Of a stretch of DNA of 33,364 nucleotides, positions 1 to 7,076 are shown in pieces. The position numbers and the translations under genes are program-made. Positions within the stretch are counted from its first letter, which is position 1; the number at the start of each line of letters is the position of its first letter. A model generated the notes under the pieces. It saw only the letters and a program-made list of their open reading frames with translations. It did not search any database and had not been told where the DNA came from. The stretch comes from a virus, in the IMG/VR virus record IMGVR_UViG_3300046005_001106, positions 1 through 33,364 of that record; one strand, written 5' to 3'.

Positions 1-126
1 TTTCACTTTTTTTTTTATTTTTTTTTTCAGCTAAACAAACGTGTTTCTCTTTTGACATTGTTATTTCACTTGCTGAATTACCACTAAATAAAGCCTTTGC
101 AACCGCTGGTTCAAATTGTAACATTT
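1..126. repeat. Terminal direct repeat, left copy
   Basis: These 126 bases recur without a mismatch at 33236-33361, including two runs of ten T separated by one A. Both copies lie inside the portal gene, and that gene's frame continues across the junction. This is therefore an assembly overlap of a circular or circularly permuted genome of 33235 bp. A packaging repeat would not normally split an essential gene. Confidence 0.95.
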
Positions 127-1303
127 GAATTAAGAATGTAATAGCTTGGTCAATAGTTAAAACGCCATCTTTTACCGCTTGCATAATATCTAATGAACTC
201 GAAATTTGCGCTCCGTTGTAACTTGCTTCTTTCTTAATTAAATCCTCACTTGCTACTGCTGTATCTGTAGGCACTCCTTCAACTTGTTTTACTTCTTCTT
301 CTCTTAAATTAACAAATTCCAAACCGCTTAACCCTTTCACAAACTCAATAGCATCTAAAATACTTTCTTGAATAGGTTGTATAACGTTTAAATAGGTTTC
401 ATTAAAAGCGGTTTCAATTTCTTCTGCGTTGGAACTGAATCCAGTACTTTTTGTAATTCCTAAAATAGCACCAGATACAACTTTATGAGCAATACATATT
501 TTATTCTGTGACTCTTGCGTTAAGAAGTCATATTGTTTGTGTGCGTCGCTTACTTGCAAAGCCGAAATTGTAGTTTCACTTTCTTTATTATCATTAAAAG
601 ATAATAAAAATTTACCCGCGTTTGTACTACCTGTTAATTGGTTACGTATTTGTCGACTAAATTTGTTTAAATCTTCCTCACTTTCAGGCTTGCCACCATT
701 CACGTTTATAACATGGCCGAAACTCATTCCGTTTTTAATATGGTTAACGTAGTAATTCGCCAATTCACTTTCTACTTCACAATATGGTAACGCTGAAATA
801 TAAGAAGGATTACCGAAATAGAATTGTCCTACTTGATTTGACTTAATAACAAAGACTTGATTTTCTGTTTTTTTACCAAATCCATAAGTCGGTATTTGTT
901 TAGGTGGGTATTTTTGTTGATTATCCCAATCAAAACAAAACCAATAAGATTTTATTTCTCCGTCTTCGGCTTTGTTTGGTAACAACTTATTCTTTTCAAT
1001 GTGGTAAAGATTACCTTTTGGAGTTACTTCGAAAGATGCTTCTCCAAACAAAACCATATCAAAACAAACCTTTCTTAAATCCGTTTTAGATATAAATTTT
1101 TGTTGGATGTTTAAACCTAATCCATAAATATAACGTGCGTATGAATCGATAATAGCTGAGTTTGTAGGACTTCCGTAATAGCTCGCTATAATATCTTTAT
1201 ACATTTGGTTATTTTCCCCATTCATAACAAAGTCTTTATTCGGACTTTCTTTGATTTCGGGTCTTACATATTCCTTTGCTAATTTTAATACTTCTATTTT
1301 CAT
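1..1303 (-). CDS. Portal protein, N-terminal 434 residues
   Basis: The frame opens at an ATG at 1303 (MKIEVLKLAKEYVRP) and stays open to base 1. It continues through the circular junction to the stop at 32685, giving about 617 residues. Residues near 45-70 contain YYGSPTNSAII followed by IYGLGLN, and the middle carries NPSYISALPYCEVE and SGAILGITKSTGFSS, in the manner of portals of Bacteroidota siphoviruses. A portal dodecamer forms the capsid vertex through which DNA is packaged. The start overlaps the stop of the upstream gene as ATGA, so it is translationally coupled. The identification rests on these motifs and on the neighbouring capsid and connector genes. Confidence 0.85.
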   Translation of the reverse strand, partial: MKIEVLKLAKEYVRPEIKESPNKDFVMNGENNQMYKDIIASYYGSPTNSAIIDSYARYIYGLGLNIQQKFISKTDLRKVCFDMVLFGEASFEVTPKGNLYHIEKNKLLPNKAEDGEIKSYWFCFDWDNQQKYPPKQIPTYGFGKKTENQVFVIKSNQVGQFYFGNPSYISALPYCEVESELANYYVNHIKNGMSFGHVINVNGGKPESEEDLNKFSRQIRNQLTGSTNAGKFLLSFNDNKESETTISALQVSDAHKQYDFLTQESQNKICIAHKVVSGAILGITKSTGFSSNAEEIETAFNETYLNVIQPIQESILDAIEFVKGLSGLEFVNLREEEVKQVEGVPTDTAVASEDLIKKEASYNGAQISSSLDIMQAVKDGVLTIDQAITFLIQMLQFEPAVAKALFSGNSASEITMSKEKHVCLAEKKNKKKSE

Positions 1304-1554
1304 ATTGCTTTCGCTTTGCTTCTGTATATTAATGTACTATTGTATGTTATTTCAAGCGTATACGTTCCATTTAAAACAAAATTATAATCAAATGAAGTGA
1401 TGCTATAACCATCTACTAACTCACATTCTAAACCTGTTAAAACGCTTTTAGTATTTGTAAGTTCGTGCCATAAAGTAAGTGTTACAATAGGCTCGAAAGT
1501 CCTATGTAAAAATCTTAAATTATGCGTTTCGCTTGAAGTAATAAAATAGTCCAT
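1300..1554 (-). CDS. Small structural protein, first gene of portal operon
   Basis: This 84-residue protein (MDYFITSSETHNLRF) alternates hydrophobic and polar residues as a beta-rich domain would. It has no membrane segment or catalytic motif. It lies between the tail tube gene and the portal, and its TGA overlaps the portal ATG. A hairpin terminator (1597-1626) separates it from the tail tube gene, and the octamer TACGTTAT lies 6 nt before its ATG, so it probably starts a new late transcription unit. I do not recognise the family. A minor virion or tail accessory role is inferred only from position. Confidence 0.75.
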   Translation of the reverse strand: MDYFITSSETHNLRFLHRTFEPIVTLTLWHELTNTKSVLTGLECELVDGYSITSFDYNFVLNGTYTLEITYNSTLIYRSKAKAI

Positions 1555-1560
1555 ACTTTA

Positions 1561-1568
1561 ATAACGTA
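1561..1568 (-). promoter_or_regulatory. TACGTTAT late-gene motif
   Basis: On the minus strand TACGTTAT is followed by 6 nt and the ATG at 1554, and preceded by CAAAGTAA and an A-tract. The same octamer at the same spacing precedes the genes starting at 11910 and 14500, with a two-base variant before 4199. A phage-sigma promoter element or a translation signal is inferred. Confidence 0.6.
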
Positions 1569-1594
1569 TTACTTTGTTTTTTTTACATAAAAAA

Positions 1595-1628
1595 AAAGCC
1601 TACTAAATTAATAGTAGGCTTTAAAAAA
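1595..1628 (-). terminator. Intrinsic terminator after tail tube gene
   Basis: The minus strand reads AGCCTACTA, a short AT loop, then TAGTAGGCT followed by a run of T. It lies just downstream of the tail tube stop at 1644 and upstream of the next unit. The plus strand has the same stem with a weaker T run, so termination could be bidirectional. Confidence 0.85.
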
Positions 1629-1643
1629 AAATGGAAGATAAAA

Positions 1644-2189
1644 TTAAACCTCTGGAGTTTCTCCGATGTATGAATTTTGAACCGTTGCTAATAACGCTGT
1701 TTTAGCAGTTGAACTTAAGAATGGTGCAAAGTCAGGGTCTTCTGCTGTGAACTCAAATGTAAATCCGTTTAAATCCCCTTTTGCAAGTCCTGTTACTGCA
1801 CTACCATTAGTTGCTTTTACTGAATTTTTATAACCCATCAATTTGATGTTTCCGTTATAATCTTCAACAAAAATAACTAATCTATTTCTCATCATTAATG
1901 ACAGCTCTTCTTGCGTTTCAGGGTCTAATATTGGTAAATTACCAACTAAAACCTGAGAAACGAATTTACTACCATTATCCCAATTTATATTAGGAGTTTC
2001 TGTTAATCCTTGCGTGTTACTTGAAAACTCATATTTAAAAGTTTCGTCTAACGTGCCTAAAGACGCCACAACTTGAGCAGTTGCAGTTATTCCATAGTCA
2101 GCATATAAACCAATAAATATATTTTTCACACCAGCAACCGCACCTAAACACGCTACTTTTTTTCCTTTTGTAATAAAATCACAACTCAT
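1644..2189 (-). CDS. Probable major tail tube protein
   Basis: This 181-residue protein (MSCDFITKGKKVACLG) resembles tail tube proteins of Bacteroidota siphophages. An N-terminal segment is followed by beta-rich sequence with a variable loop (YNGNIKLMGYKNSVKATNG) and ends in a region (TGLAKGDLNGFTFEFTA) similar in style to tube subunits, in which the last strands assemble the hexamer ring. It sits immediately downstream of the major capsid gene and is bracketed by two hairpin terminators, as expected for a highly expressed virion gene. The alternative is another abundant tail or decoration protein. Confidence 0.6.
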   Translation of the reverse strand: MSCDFITKGKKVACLGAVAGVKNIFIGLYADYGITATAQVVASLGTLDETFKYEFSSNTQGLTETPNINWDNGSKFVSQVLVGNLPILDPETQEELSLMMRNRLVIFVEDYNGNIKLMGYKNSVKATNGSAVTGLAKGDLNGFTFEFTAEDPDFAPFLSSTAKTALLATVQNSYIGETPEV

Positions 2190-2206
2190 ATTGTATATGT
2201 TTTTAA

Positions 2207-2230
2207 AAAGGCTCGAATTAACGAGCCTTT
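2207..2230 (-). terminator. Hairpin between capsid and tail tube genes
   Basis: A 9-bp perfect stem (AAAGGCTCG with CGAGCCTTT, 6-nt loop) lies 10 bases past the capsid stop, between it and the tail tube start at 2189. The T tail on the minus strand (CCTTTTTAAAAA) follows the stem in the direction leading into the tail tube gene, so it may cut expression partly or protect the capsid mRNA 3' end. Confidence 0.75.
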
Positions 2231-2239
2231 ATGTTAATA

Positions 2240-3151
2240 TTATGCTTCAGGAATTCTGTACCATACAATTTCAGGCGCATAAACGTAGATTACTCCAACG
2301 TTATAAACCATAGTACCTCTTACTTTACCAGTTAATAAACCGATAGCATCCTCGTCAACTACTTGAATTGAATTGTGGTCTTCTAAAGCACCTGTAACAA
2401 ATCCTAAATTTCCTGTTTCAGCGATTACAATAGTAGCTTCTGGTAAACCTCCCACTTCAACTAATCTATGTTTTCCAAATACTAATTCAGTATTAGCGTT
2501 TCCACCTAATCCGTTAGTAGTTCCTTTGTCGATTAAATAGAAGTTATACGCTTGTGCAACATCAGGCGAAACCATAACGTTTAAAGTTTTTCTTCTTAAT
2601 GCAACAGGAATAGCAGCAACCGCTTTTTCTAATTCAGCAATAACATTTGTTTTGTCGATAGCCTCTCCATCAACTGTGATAATATTTGTATCAGCAGCAA
2701 ATTGAGTTAAGAAACCATCATAACCATTTGTAGCGTCTACACCTTGCCAAATGTTGTCATCTGTATAAGATGCTTCGTTTGCTAATTTAGAAGCGATAAT
2801 TCCATCTAAAATTTCTTTAGGGAATACATCGTTAGCAGCACTTGCCCCCATTTCGTCAGCAGTCCAAGTAGCTCTAAAAGTTTCTTTACATAAATCCCAA
2901 TCATCTTTGAATTTTGTTGGAGTGATTGATTTCTCAGCTAAAGTAATTGAACCCGCTGGAGTGTGTCCGCAAGTGTACTCTCTTCTTCCATTTGTAGTTT
3001 CTAATTTTCTTAAAGAAAGTTTAGAGTTTACATTTGGATAAATTGTTACTAAATTGTTTTTTAACGTGTCCGCTTCTTTCCACGCTTTCAGGAATAAACC
3101 TCCTGCAACTTTACCATTGTAGTTTGAACCTACTGTTACTGTAGTAGCCAT
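2240..3151 (-). CDS. Major capsid protein (HK97-fold type)
   Basis: This 303-residue protein (MATTVTVGSNYNGKV) has the length of HK97-fold capsid subunits of Bacteroidota phages. Features include WQGVDATNGYDGF, a central helix-rich stretch (AELEKAVAAIPVALRRKTLN) and a C-terminal strand region (TGALEDHNSIQVVDEDAIG) like the P-domain. It lies 1 bp after the protease-scaffold gene, the classic protease-scaffold-capsid order. It would form the icosahedral shell. A hairpin follows the stop. Confidence 0.85.
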   Translation of the reverse strand: MATTVTVGSNYNGKVAGGLFLKAWKEADTLKNNLVTIYPNVNSKLSLRKLETTNGRREYTCGHTPAGSITLAEKSITPTKFKDDWDLCKETFRATWTADEMGASAANDVFPKEILDGIIASKLANEASYTDDNIWQGVDATNGYDGFLTQFAADTNIITVDGEAIDKTNVIAELEKAVAAIPVALRRKTLNVMVSPDVAQAYNFYLIDKGTTNGLGGNANTELVFGKHRLVEVGGLPEATIVIAETGNLGFVTGALEDHNSIQVVDEDAIGLLTGKVRGTMVYNVGVIYVYAPEIVWYRIPEA

Positions 3152-3152
3152 A

Positions 3153-4199
3153 TTAATTTTGTTTTTGTAATTCTAATAAAAATTTCTCTTGCAAGTTTTT
3201 AGGCTCTGCAACCTCTGTATGAATTGGAGCCGCTTTAGTCAAAATAACTTCCGCTTCTTCTTTTTTCATTTCAGTTTTGAAGTCCGCTAATTGTGCAGCT
3301 ACAGCTTTGGCAATTTCGCCTACATAAGCCTGCATAATTTCGTTTACTTTAGCTTCGACCGAGTCATCAGCCATTTCAACTTTTTCTTCTTCTTTAGCCA
3401 TTTCTTCTTCTACCTTTTCGGTAAGTTCTGAAATTTTACCTTCTGCAATAACCACTGTAAAACCTTCGATTTCGTAAGTGCCATCTGCAAAGGCTTCGGT
3501 CATTTCTTCATTAGCGAAAACCATTGTATCAACTGCCAAAGCATCGCCCTCAAAGAACATTGTTTGGTCGTCGATAGTCATTTGTTTTCCTAACTTAACC
3601 TGTGTTTGATTAAGAGAGGCAAAGCCCTCTTTAATCGCTGTTAAAATAGTTTCAATTGTCATATCTGTTTTTAAATTTACATTCTCTTCTAACTCAAAAG
3701 CACCATCAATTGATACGCCTTTGATTTCTCCCGCTTCTATTTTAGCCATAACCTCATCATCATCAACTCTAAAAATAGTAAACCACGTGCCAATAGGTTG
3801 ATTAAATCCTTTCATTACTGATTTATCGTGAACCTCATCATCTTTTATCCAGCTTTCAACAAAAGAAACACCATCTAATTTTAGATTAATGTCGTGTTCT
3901 AACGTGCTTTCATTTTGAAAACCTTGCTTTTGAAAGTTTTGTTGTGCTAATCTTATCGTTTCAGCTTCAAAAACTATATTAAAAGCATTGCCATTGCTGT
4001 CTAATCGTAGTATTTTTTGGTTTGGAATAAGTACAGGAGTCATAAACAAGCGTTTATCTTTGTCTATTTCTGCTAATTTTACTTCATATTCCTTTGACAT
4101 TTGCACAAAATACTCTTCTATTGCTGGGTCATTAACCAAACTAATAGCGTAAACGCCTTTGTTTTTATTGGGATTGAATTTTACTACATACGTTTCCAT
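3153..4199 (-). CDS. XkdF-like prohead protease fused to scaffold
   Basis: The 348-residue protein has two parts. Residues about 1-170 match the XkdF-type serine protease pattern: His102 in LEHDINL, then FVESWI, GFNQPIGTWF and the probable nucleophile Ser163 in GEIKGVSIDGAF. Residues about 175-345 are acidic and helical (repeated EEEMAKEEEK-type stretches), as in a scaffold domain. It should act inside the prohead, guiding capsid assembly and then removing the scaffold. It directly precedes the major capsid gene. The ATG at 4199 is preceded at 6 nt by TTCGTTAA, a variant of the late-gene motif. Confidence 0.88.
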   Translation of the reverse strand: METYVVKFNPNKNKGVYAISLVNDPAIEEYFVQMSKEYEVKLAEIDKDKRLFMTPVLIPNQKILRLDSNGNAFNIVFEAETIRLAQQNFQKQGFQNESTLEHDINLKLDGVSFVESWIKDDEVHDKSVMKGFNQPIGTWFTIFRVDDDEVMAKIEAGEIKGVSIDGAFELEENVNLKTDMTIETILTAIKEGFASLNQTQVKLGKQMTIDDQTMFFEGDALAVDTMVFANEEMTEAFADGTYEIEGFTVVIAEGKISELTEKVEEEMAKEEEKVEMADDSVEAKVNEIMQAYVGEIAKAVAAQLADFKTEMKKEEAEVILTKAAPIHTEVAEPKNLQEKFLLELQKQN

Positions 4200-4205
4200 A
4201 ATTAT

Positions 4206-4213
4206 TTAACGAA
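4206..4213 (-). promoter_or_regulatory. Variant late-gene motif TTCGTTAA
   Basis: On the minus strand TTCGTTAA precedes the protease ATG by 6 nt, the same spacing as TACGTTAT before 1554, 11910 and 14500. It differs from them at two bases. It lies back to back with the rightward lipoprotein promoter. Confidence 0.45.
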
Positions 4214-4219
4214 AAAAAA

Positions 4220-4250
4220 TTGTTATTTTACATATTTTATTTTACATTTG
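4220..4250 (+). promoter_or_regulatory. Bacteroidota-type promoter for lipoprotein cassette
   Basis: TTG at 4220-4222 and TACATTTG at 4243-4250 are separated by 20 nt, matching the -33/-7 pattern of the Bacteroidota primary sigma factor. It fires rightward, against the surrounding late genes. Confidence 0.8.
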
Positions 4251-4254
4251 TACT

Positions 4255-4314
4255 TCGCTACAACAATAAGATATTTAATCCCTGACATTTGTAGCGAGTG
4301 TTGGGGATTTTTTT
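4255..4314 (+). ncRNA. Pseudoknot leader with terminator-like hairpin
   Basis: TCGCTACAA (4255-4263) is perfectly complementary to TTGTAGCGA (4289-4297). AATCCCT (4277-4283) pairs with GGGGATT (4303-4309) and is followed by seven T. The order of the four arms is that of an H-type pseudoknot, with the 5' arm pairing inside the loop of the terminator-like hairpin. It lies between the promoter and the lipoprotein start, so attenuation is likely. Confidence 0.65.
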
Positions 4315-4326
4315 AAACAATTTATT

Positions 4327-4686
4327 ATGAAAAAAGTATTATTAATTTTAGGATTGTCTTTGACTTTATTTTCTTGTTATGATTTTGAAAGAGAACAAGC
4401 AGAAAAAGACGCAACAAGTCAAGGTAAACAAATTTTATTAAAAGCAGAAAGTTCTAAAAAGGCAAAGATTGAACAAGCAAAAGCAGATTTAGAAAGTGCA
4501 AAGTTAGAAGCAGAAACAAGGCTTATAGAAGCAGAAGCAAAAGCTAAATCAATTAATGCAGTATCTAAAGCATTGAAAGAAAATCCAGAGTATTTAAAAT
4601 ACTTAATGATTCAAGGCATGAACAATAGTAAAAATAAAATTTATATTCCTACAGAAGCTAATTTACCAATTTTAGAAGCTAAATAA
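4327..4686 (+). CDS. Lipoprotein moron with SPFH-like C-terminus
   Basis: This 119-residue protein starts MKKVLLILGLSLTLFSC, a lipoprotein signal with Cys17 as acylation site. The middle (about 25-80) is a charged Ala/Lys/Glu coiled coil. The end, SINAVSKALKENPEYLKYLM then IYIPTEANLPILEAK, resembles the tail of band-7/prohibitin-like proteins. It is the only long gene on the plus strand inside the late region and has its own promoter, leader and terminator, the hallmark of a moron. It is likely expressed in the host envelope apart from the lytic genes. Superinfection exclusion or host modification is an inference; nothing shows it directly. Confidence 0.85.
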   Translation: MKKVLLILGLSLTLFSCYDFEREQAEKDATSQGKQILLKAESSKKAKIEQAKADLESAKLEAETRLIEAEAKAKSINAVSKALKENPEYLKYLMIQGMNNSKNKIYIPTEANLPILEAK

Positions 4687-4687
4687 A

Positions 4688-4786
4688 ATGAAATTTACTT
4701 TATATATTTTAGTAGGTATTCCTTTATTAATTGTTTTTTATTTAGGAATAATTCGTTTAATAAAATATTTTTTTAGTAATAAATAA
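4688..4786 (+). CDS. Mini membrane protein after lipoprotein
   Basis: A 32-residue frame begins 1 nt after the lipoprotein stop. It is one hydrophobic helix (TLYILVGIPLLIVFYLG) with basic residues after it. Close spacing and shared terminator suggest co-expression with the lipoprotein at the envelope. The family is not recognised, and a short helix of this kind in AT-rich DNA could also arise by chance. Confidence 0.5.
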   Translation: MKFTLYILVGIPLLIVFYLGIIRLIKYFFSNK

Positions 4787-4791
4787 TTTAT

Positions 4792-4868
4792 TACATTTGT
4801 ATTTTCCATCTTTTTAAATTTTAAGTTATTTTTCATTAAAGCCACTTACCTGAGAGAGTGGCTTTTTT
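4792..4868 (+). ncRNA. Possible small RNA ending at terminator
   Basis: A second TACATTTG (4792-4799) stands about 40 nt ahead of the terminator at 4839-4868 with no open frame between. Transcription from it would give a short RNA of about 60-65 nt. No clear -33 element is seen, so this is tentative. Confidence 0.3.
4839..4868 (+). terminator. Intrinsic terminator of lipoprotein cassette
   Basis: AAGCCACT pairs with AGTGGCTT (8 bp, 10-nt loop), followed by six T. It ends the rightward cassette just before the 3' end of the leftward tape measure gene (4870). The minus strand has only three T after the stem, so leftward readthrough into the capsid genes is plausible. Confidence 0.9.
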
Positions 4869-4869
4869 G

Positions 4870-6954
4870 TTATCCTAAACTTGCGTTACTTACTATATTC
4901 CTATCTAAACTTTGTTGAGTAGTTACATTATTCGCTACTACATAAGCCTGTATAGGTTGTTGTGCTCCTAAAGTATTGGCTATTTGATTAACTCCCGCAT
5001 TACCTACTACATTGAAACTCGGTGCAGCACTTCCACCACCAACAACAGAACTCGCACTTATTGAAGGAGCCGAACCTCCACCGCCACCACCAGGAACTTT
5101 AACAGAAACTATTTTTTTAACAGTTGCCAAACCTGTTGCAATTGCTCCAGCAGCAGCAACTCCACCCGCAACAATTCCAGCAGGTCCTGGAATAACCGCA
5201 ACCATTCCCTTAAATGCCGACATTGAAGATTGTAAAGTGTCAACGGTTGTAGCAGCAATAGCCATGGCTTTACCAGCAACCGTATTTTTTCCTAATAATT
5301 CAGATGCGGTTGCAAGTGTTTGACCGATAGCAGCCACCATTTTAGCTTTAGCTTGTGCTTCTAATTCGTCAATCTTTATTCTTGCGTCTGTATATTGCTG
5401 TTTTAAAGTTGTTCTTTGCTCTTCCGTTAAAAGTTCATCATTAAGTAAGGCTGTCTCTCTTTCCATTAAAATAGATCTTTGCTCTTCAAAAGATAATTTG
5501 TCAAACTCTTTTTTAAGCTCTAAATCCTTAATTAGTTTTTCTTGGTCTTTTGCCTTTTTATCTTCGGCTTCCTTTTCGTCTTTAGCGTCTTGCTCTTTTT
5601 TACGATTACGCTCTTGCTCGTCAAATTTTAAATTAATATCGTTTTGCTCGTTTAATATTTGGAGTTCAAGCTCTGCAGTATCTTTTCCGTATTTCTTTAA
5701 AAGTGCTAATTTCGCATCGTTTTTAATTTTGTTATCATTAAGCTCTTTTTCACGTTCAGTAAGTACGCTATCGTCGTTTGCCTTAACAGCCTCTTGTTGA
5801 ATTTTTTTAATTTCTTCAAGGTCTTTCTTCTGTTGGTCTCTTAGCTCTTGACGTGCTTTGTCTCTTTCTTCTTTTCTACGCTTTTCATTTTCTTTAGCAC
5901 TTGAAGTTTCAGCAGTTTGTATTTCAACTAAATGACGATTTTGTATGTCTTTCTTTTCGTCAAGTGCTTTTCTTACATCTTGATTTTGTTTATTAAATTG
6001 CTTAATACTTTCGCTTGCTGTTTCTTGTTGCTTTTTAATAACTTCTTCATCAGCTCCAGCAGCTTTTAAACTTGCAAGCGTGTTTAAATTCTTTTGATAT
6101 GTATTCTCTGCAATTGCTCTTTGTGATTTCTCGTAAGCTATTTTTTCATCAATTAATTTTAATTCTAATTTACGAATAGCCTCGGCACTCATTCCGCTTG
6201 CTTTTGCCATGGCAAGTTCTTGCTTTTGCTTTTTATCGAATTGCTCCGAATTTCTTTCAAGTGTTTTAGTCTGACTTTCTAAAGCAACTTTATTTTGTTC
6301 AACCGCTGCGGAATTTGCTTTTGCTGCTTCTGAATTATCTATAAAATATTTTGTTAAAGCTACACCCGCTGCAATAAGAGCTACAACTGCAGCGATAATT
6401 GCGCCGATTGGATTCGCCGCTTGTGCTGCATTCCATAACCACTGACCCGCTGTAATTGCTTTTTGAACTATTGTATATTGTTGTGCAACCGCTGCTAAAC
6501 GTTTGAAGTCTTTAGCACTATCCGCAATTCCTGACAAACTTTGTGAAAGTGCCATAGCGGATTGAACTTTTAAAAGTGTTTCTTGTGCAGCCTCTCCCTC
6601 AACTCCTAACAAACCAAGTGCTGCTTGATAACCCTGCACTGCATTCGCACCCGCAGCGATAGCACCTGTAGCAGCTTGAAACTTTGCTCCTGGGTCAAAC
6701 AATTTAGACGTTTCTTGCGCTTCTTGAATTTGGTCTTTTAAAGTTGCTACTTTTTTAGCAGCATTTAAAGCAGCCTCTGAATAGTCCCCGAATTCCTTTT
6801 GAGCGTTTACCAATTCGATAGTAGCTTCTTTAATTTGAGTTTTTAAAGATGCAGTAGTTTTGTCAGTTTGAGCAACCGCTTTGTTTAAGTTGTCAAGTCC
6901 ACCTAACGCTTTAAGTTCGTCAACATCAATTTCTATTACCTTAGTTATCGCCAT
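4870..6954 (-). CDS. Tape measure protein
   Basis: This 694-residue protein sets tail length and passes through the tail lumen. Residues 1-60 and about 215-545 are long charged coiled coils (many KDLEEIKKIQQEA-type heptads). A hydrophobic stretch lies near 175-200 (NPIGAIIAAVVALIAAGVAL) and an Ala/Gly-rich segment near 555-610, followed by a glycine run (PGGGGGGSAPS). This layout is typical of siphovirus tape measures, and the length fits a tail of roughly 100 nm by the usual 1.5 angstrom per residue rule. It follows a 43-residue gene and the large tail protein. Its stop abuts the lipoprotein terminator. Confidence 0.85.
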   Translation of the reverse strand: MAITKVIEIDVDELKALGGLDNLNKAVAQTDKTTASLKTQIKEATIELVNAQKEFGDYSEAALNAAKKVATLKDQIQEAQETSKLFDPGAKFQAATGAIAAGANAVQGYQAALGLLGVEGEAAQETLLKVQSAMALSQSLSGIADSAKDFKRLAAVAQQYTIVQKAITAGQWLWNAAQAANPIGAIIAAVVALIAAGVALTKYFIDNSEAAKANSAAVEQNKVALESQTKTLERNSEQFDKKQKQELAMAKASGMSAEAIRKLELKLIDEKIAYEKSQRAIAENTYQKNLNTLASLKAAGADEEVIKKQQETASESIKQFNKQNQDVRKALDEKKDIQNRHLVEIQTAETSSAKENEKRRKEERDKARQELRDQQKKDLEEIKKIQQEAVKANDDSVLTEREKELNDNKIKNDAKLALLKKYGKDTAELELQILNEQNDINLKFDEQERNRKKEQDAKDEKEAEDKKAKDQEKLIKDLELKKEFDKLSFEEQRSILMERETALLNDELLTEEQRTTLKQQYTDARIKIDELEAQAKAKMVAAIGQTLATASELLGKNTVAGKAMAIAATTVDTLQSSMSAFKGMVAVIPGPAGIVAGGVAAAGAIATGLATVKKIVSVKVPGGGGGGSAPSISASSVVGGGSAAPSFNVVGNAGVNQIANTLGAQQPIQAYVVANNVTTQQSLDRNIVSNASLG

Positions 6955-7076
6955 TTCATATAGTCTTTAAGTTCTTTAAAATTTTCAGGTAGTTTGTATT
7001 TACCTTTTGCGAAATCAATCGTTTCACATTCTCCTTTTGGTGCTATCTTCAATAGCTCGATAATTAGTTTAAGCAT
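6945..7076 (-). CDS. 43-residue protein between tail genes
   Basis: This frame, starting MLKLIIELLKIAPKGE and ending KDYMKWR, overlaps the upstream tail gene by 8 nt and the tape measure start by 10 nt. Such overlaps on both sides suggest a real, coupled gene. It is partly amphipathic and contains no motif I know. A small tail assembly factor is possible from position only. Confidence 0.55.
   Translation of the reverse strand: MLKLIIELLKIAPKGECETIDFAKGKYKLPENFKELKDYMKWR

Noticed and set aside
1-126. Packaging-type direct terminal repeat
   Set aside because: The repeat is short, lies inside the portal gene, and the gene reads through when the ends are joined. Circular assembly overlap explains it better.
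4101-4316. Plus-strand 71-residue frame
   Set aside because: It overlaps the protease start, the lipoprotein promoter and the leader RNA. The protein has no recognisable pattern.
5012-5323. Plus-strand proline/alanine-rich frame
   Set aside because: It is the antisense shadow of the Gly/Ala-rich end of the tape measure gene, with no promoter or partner.
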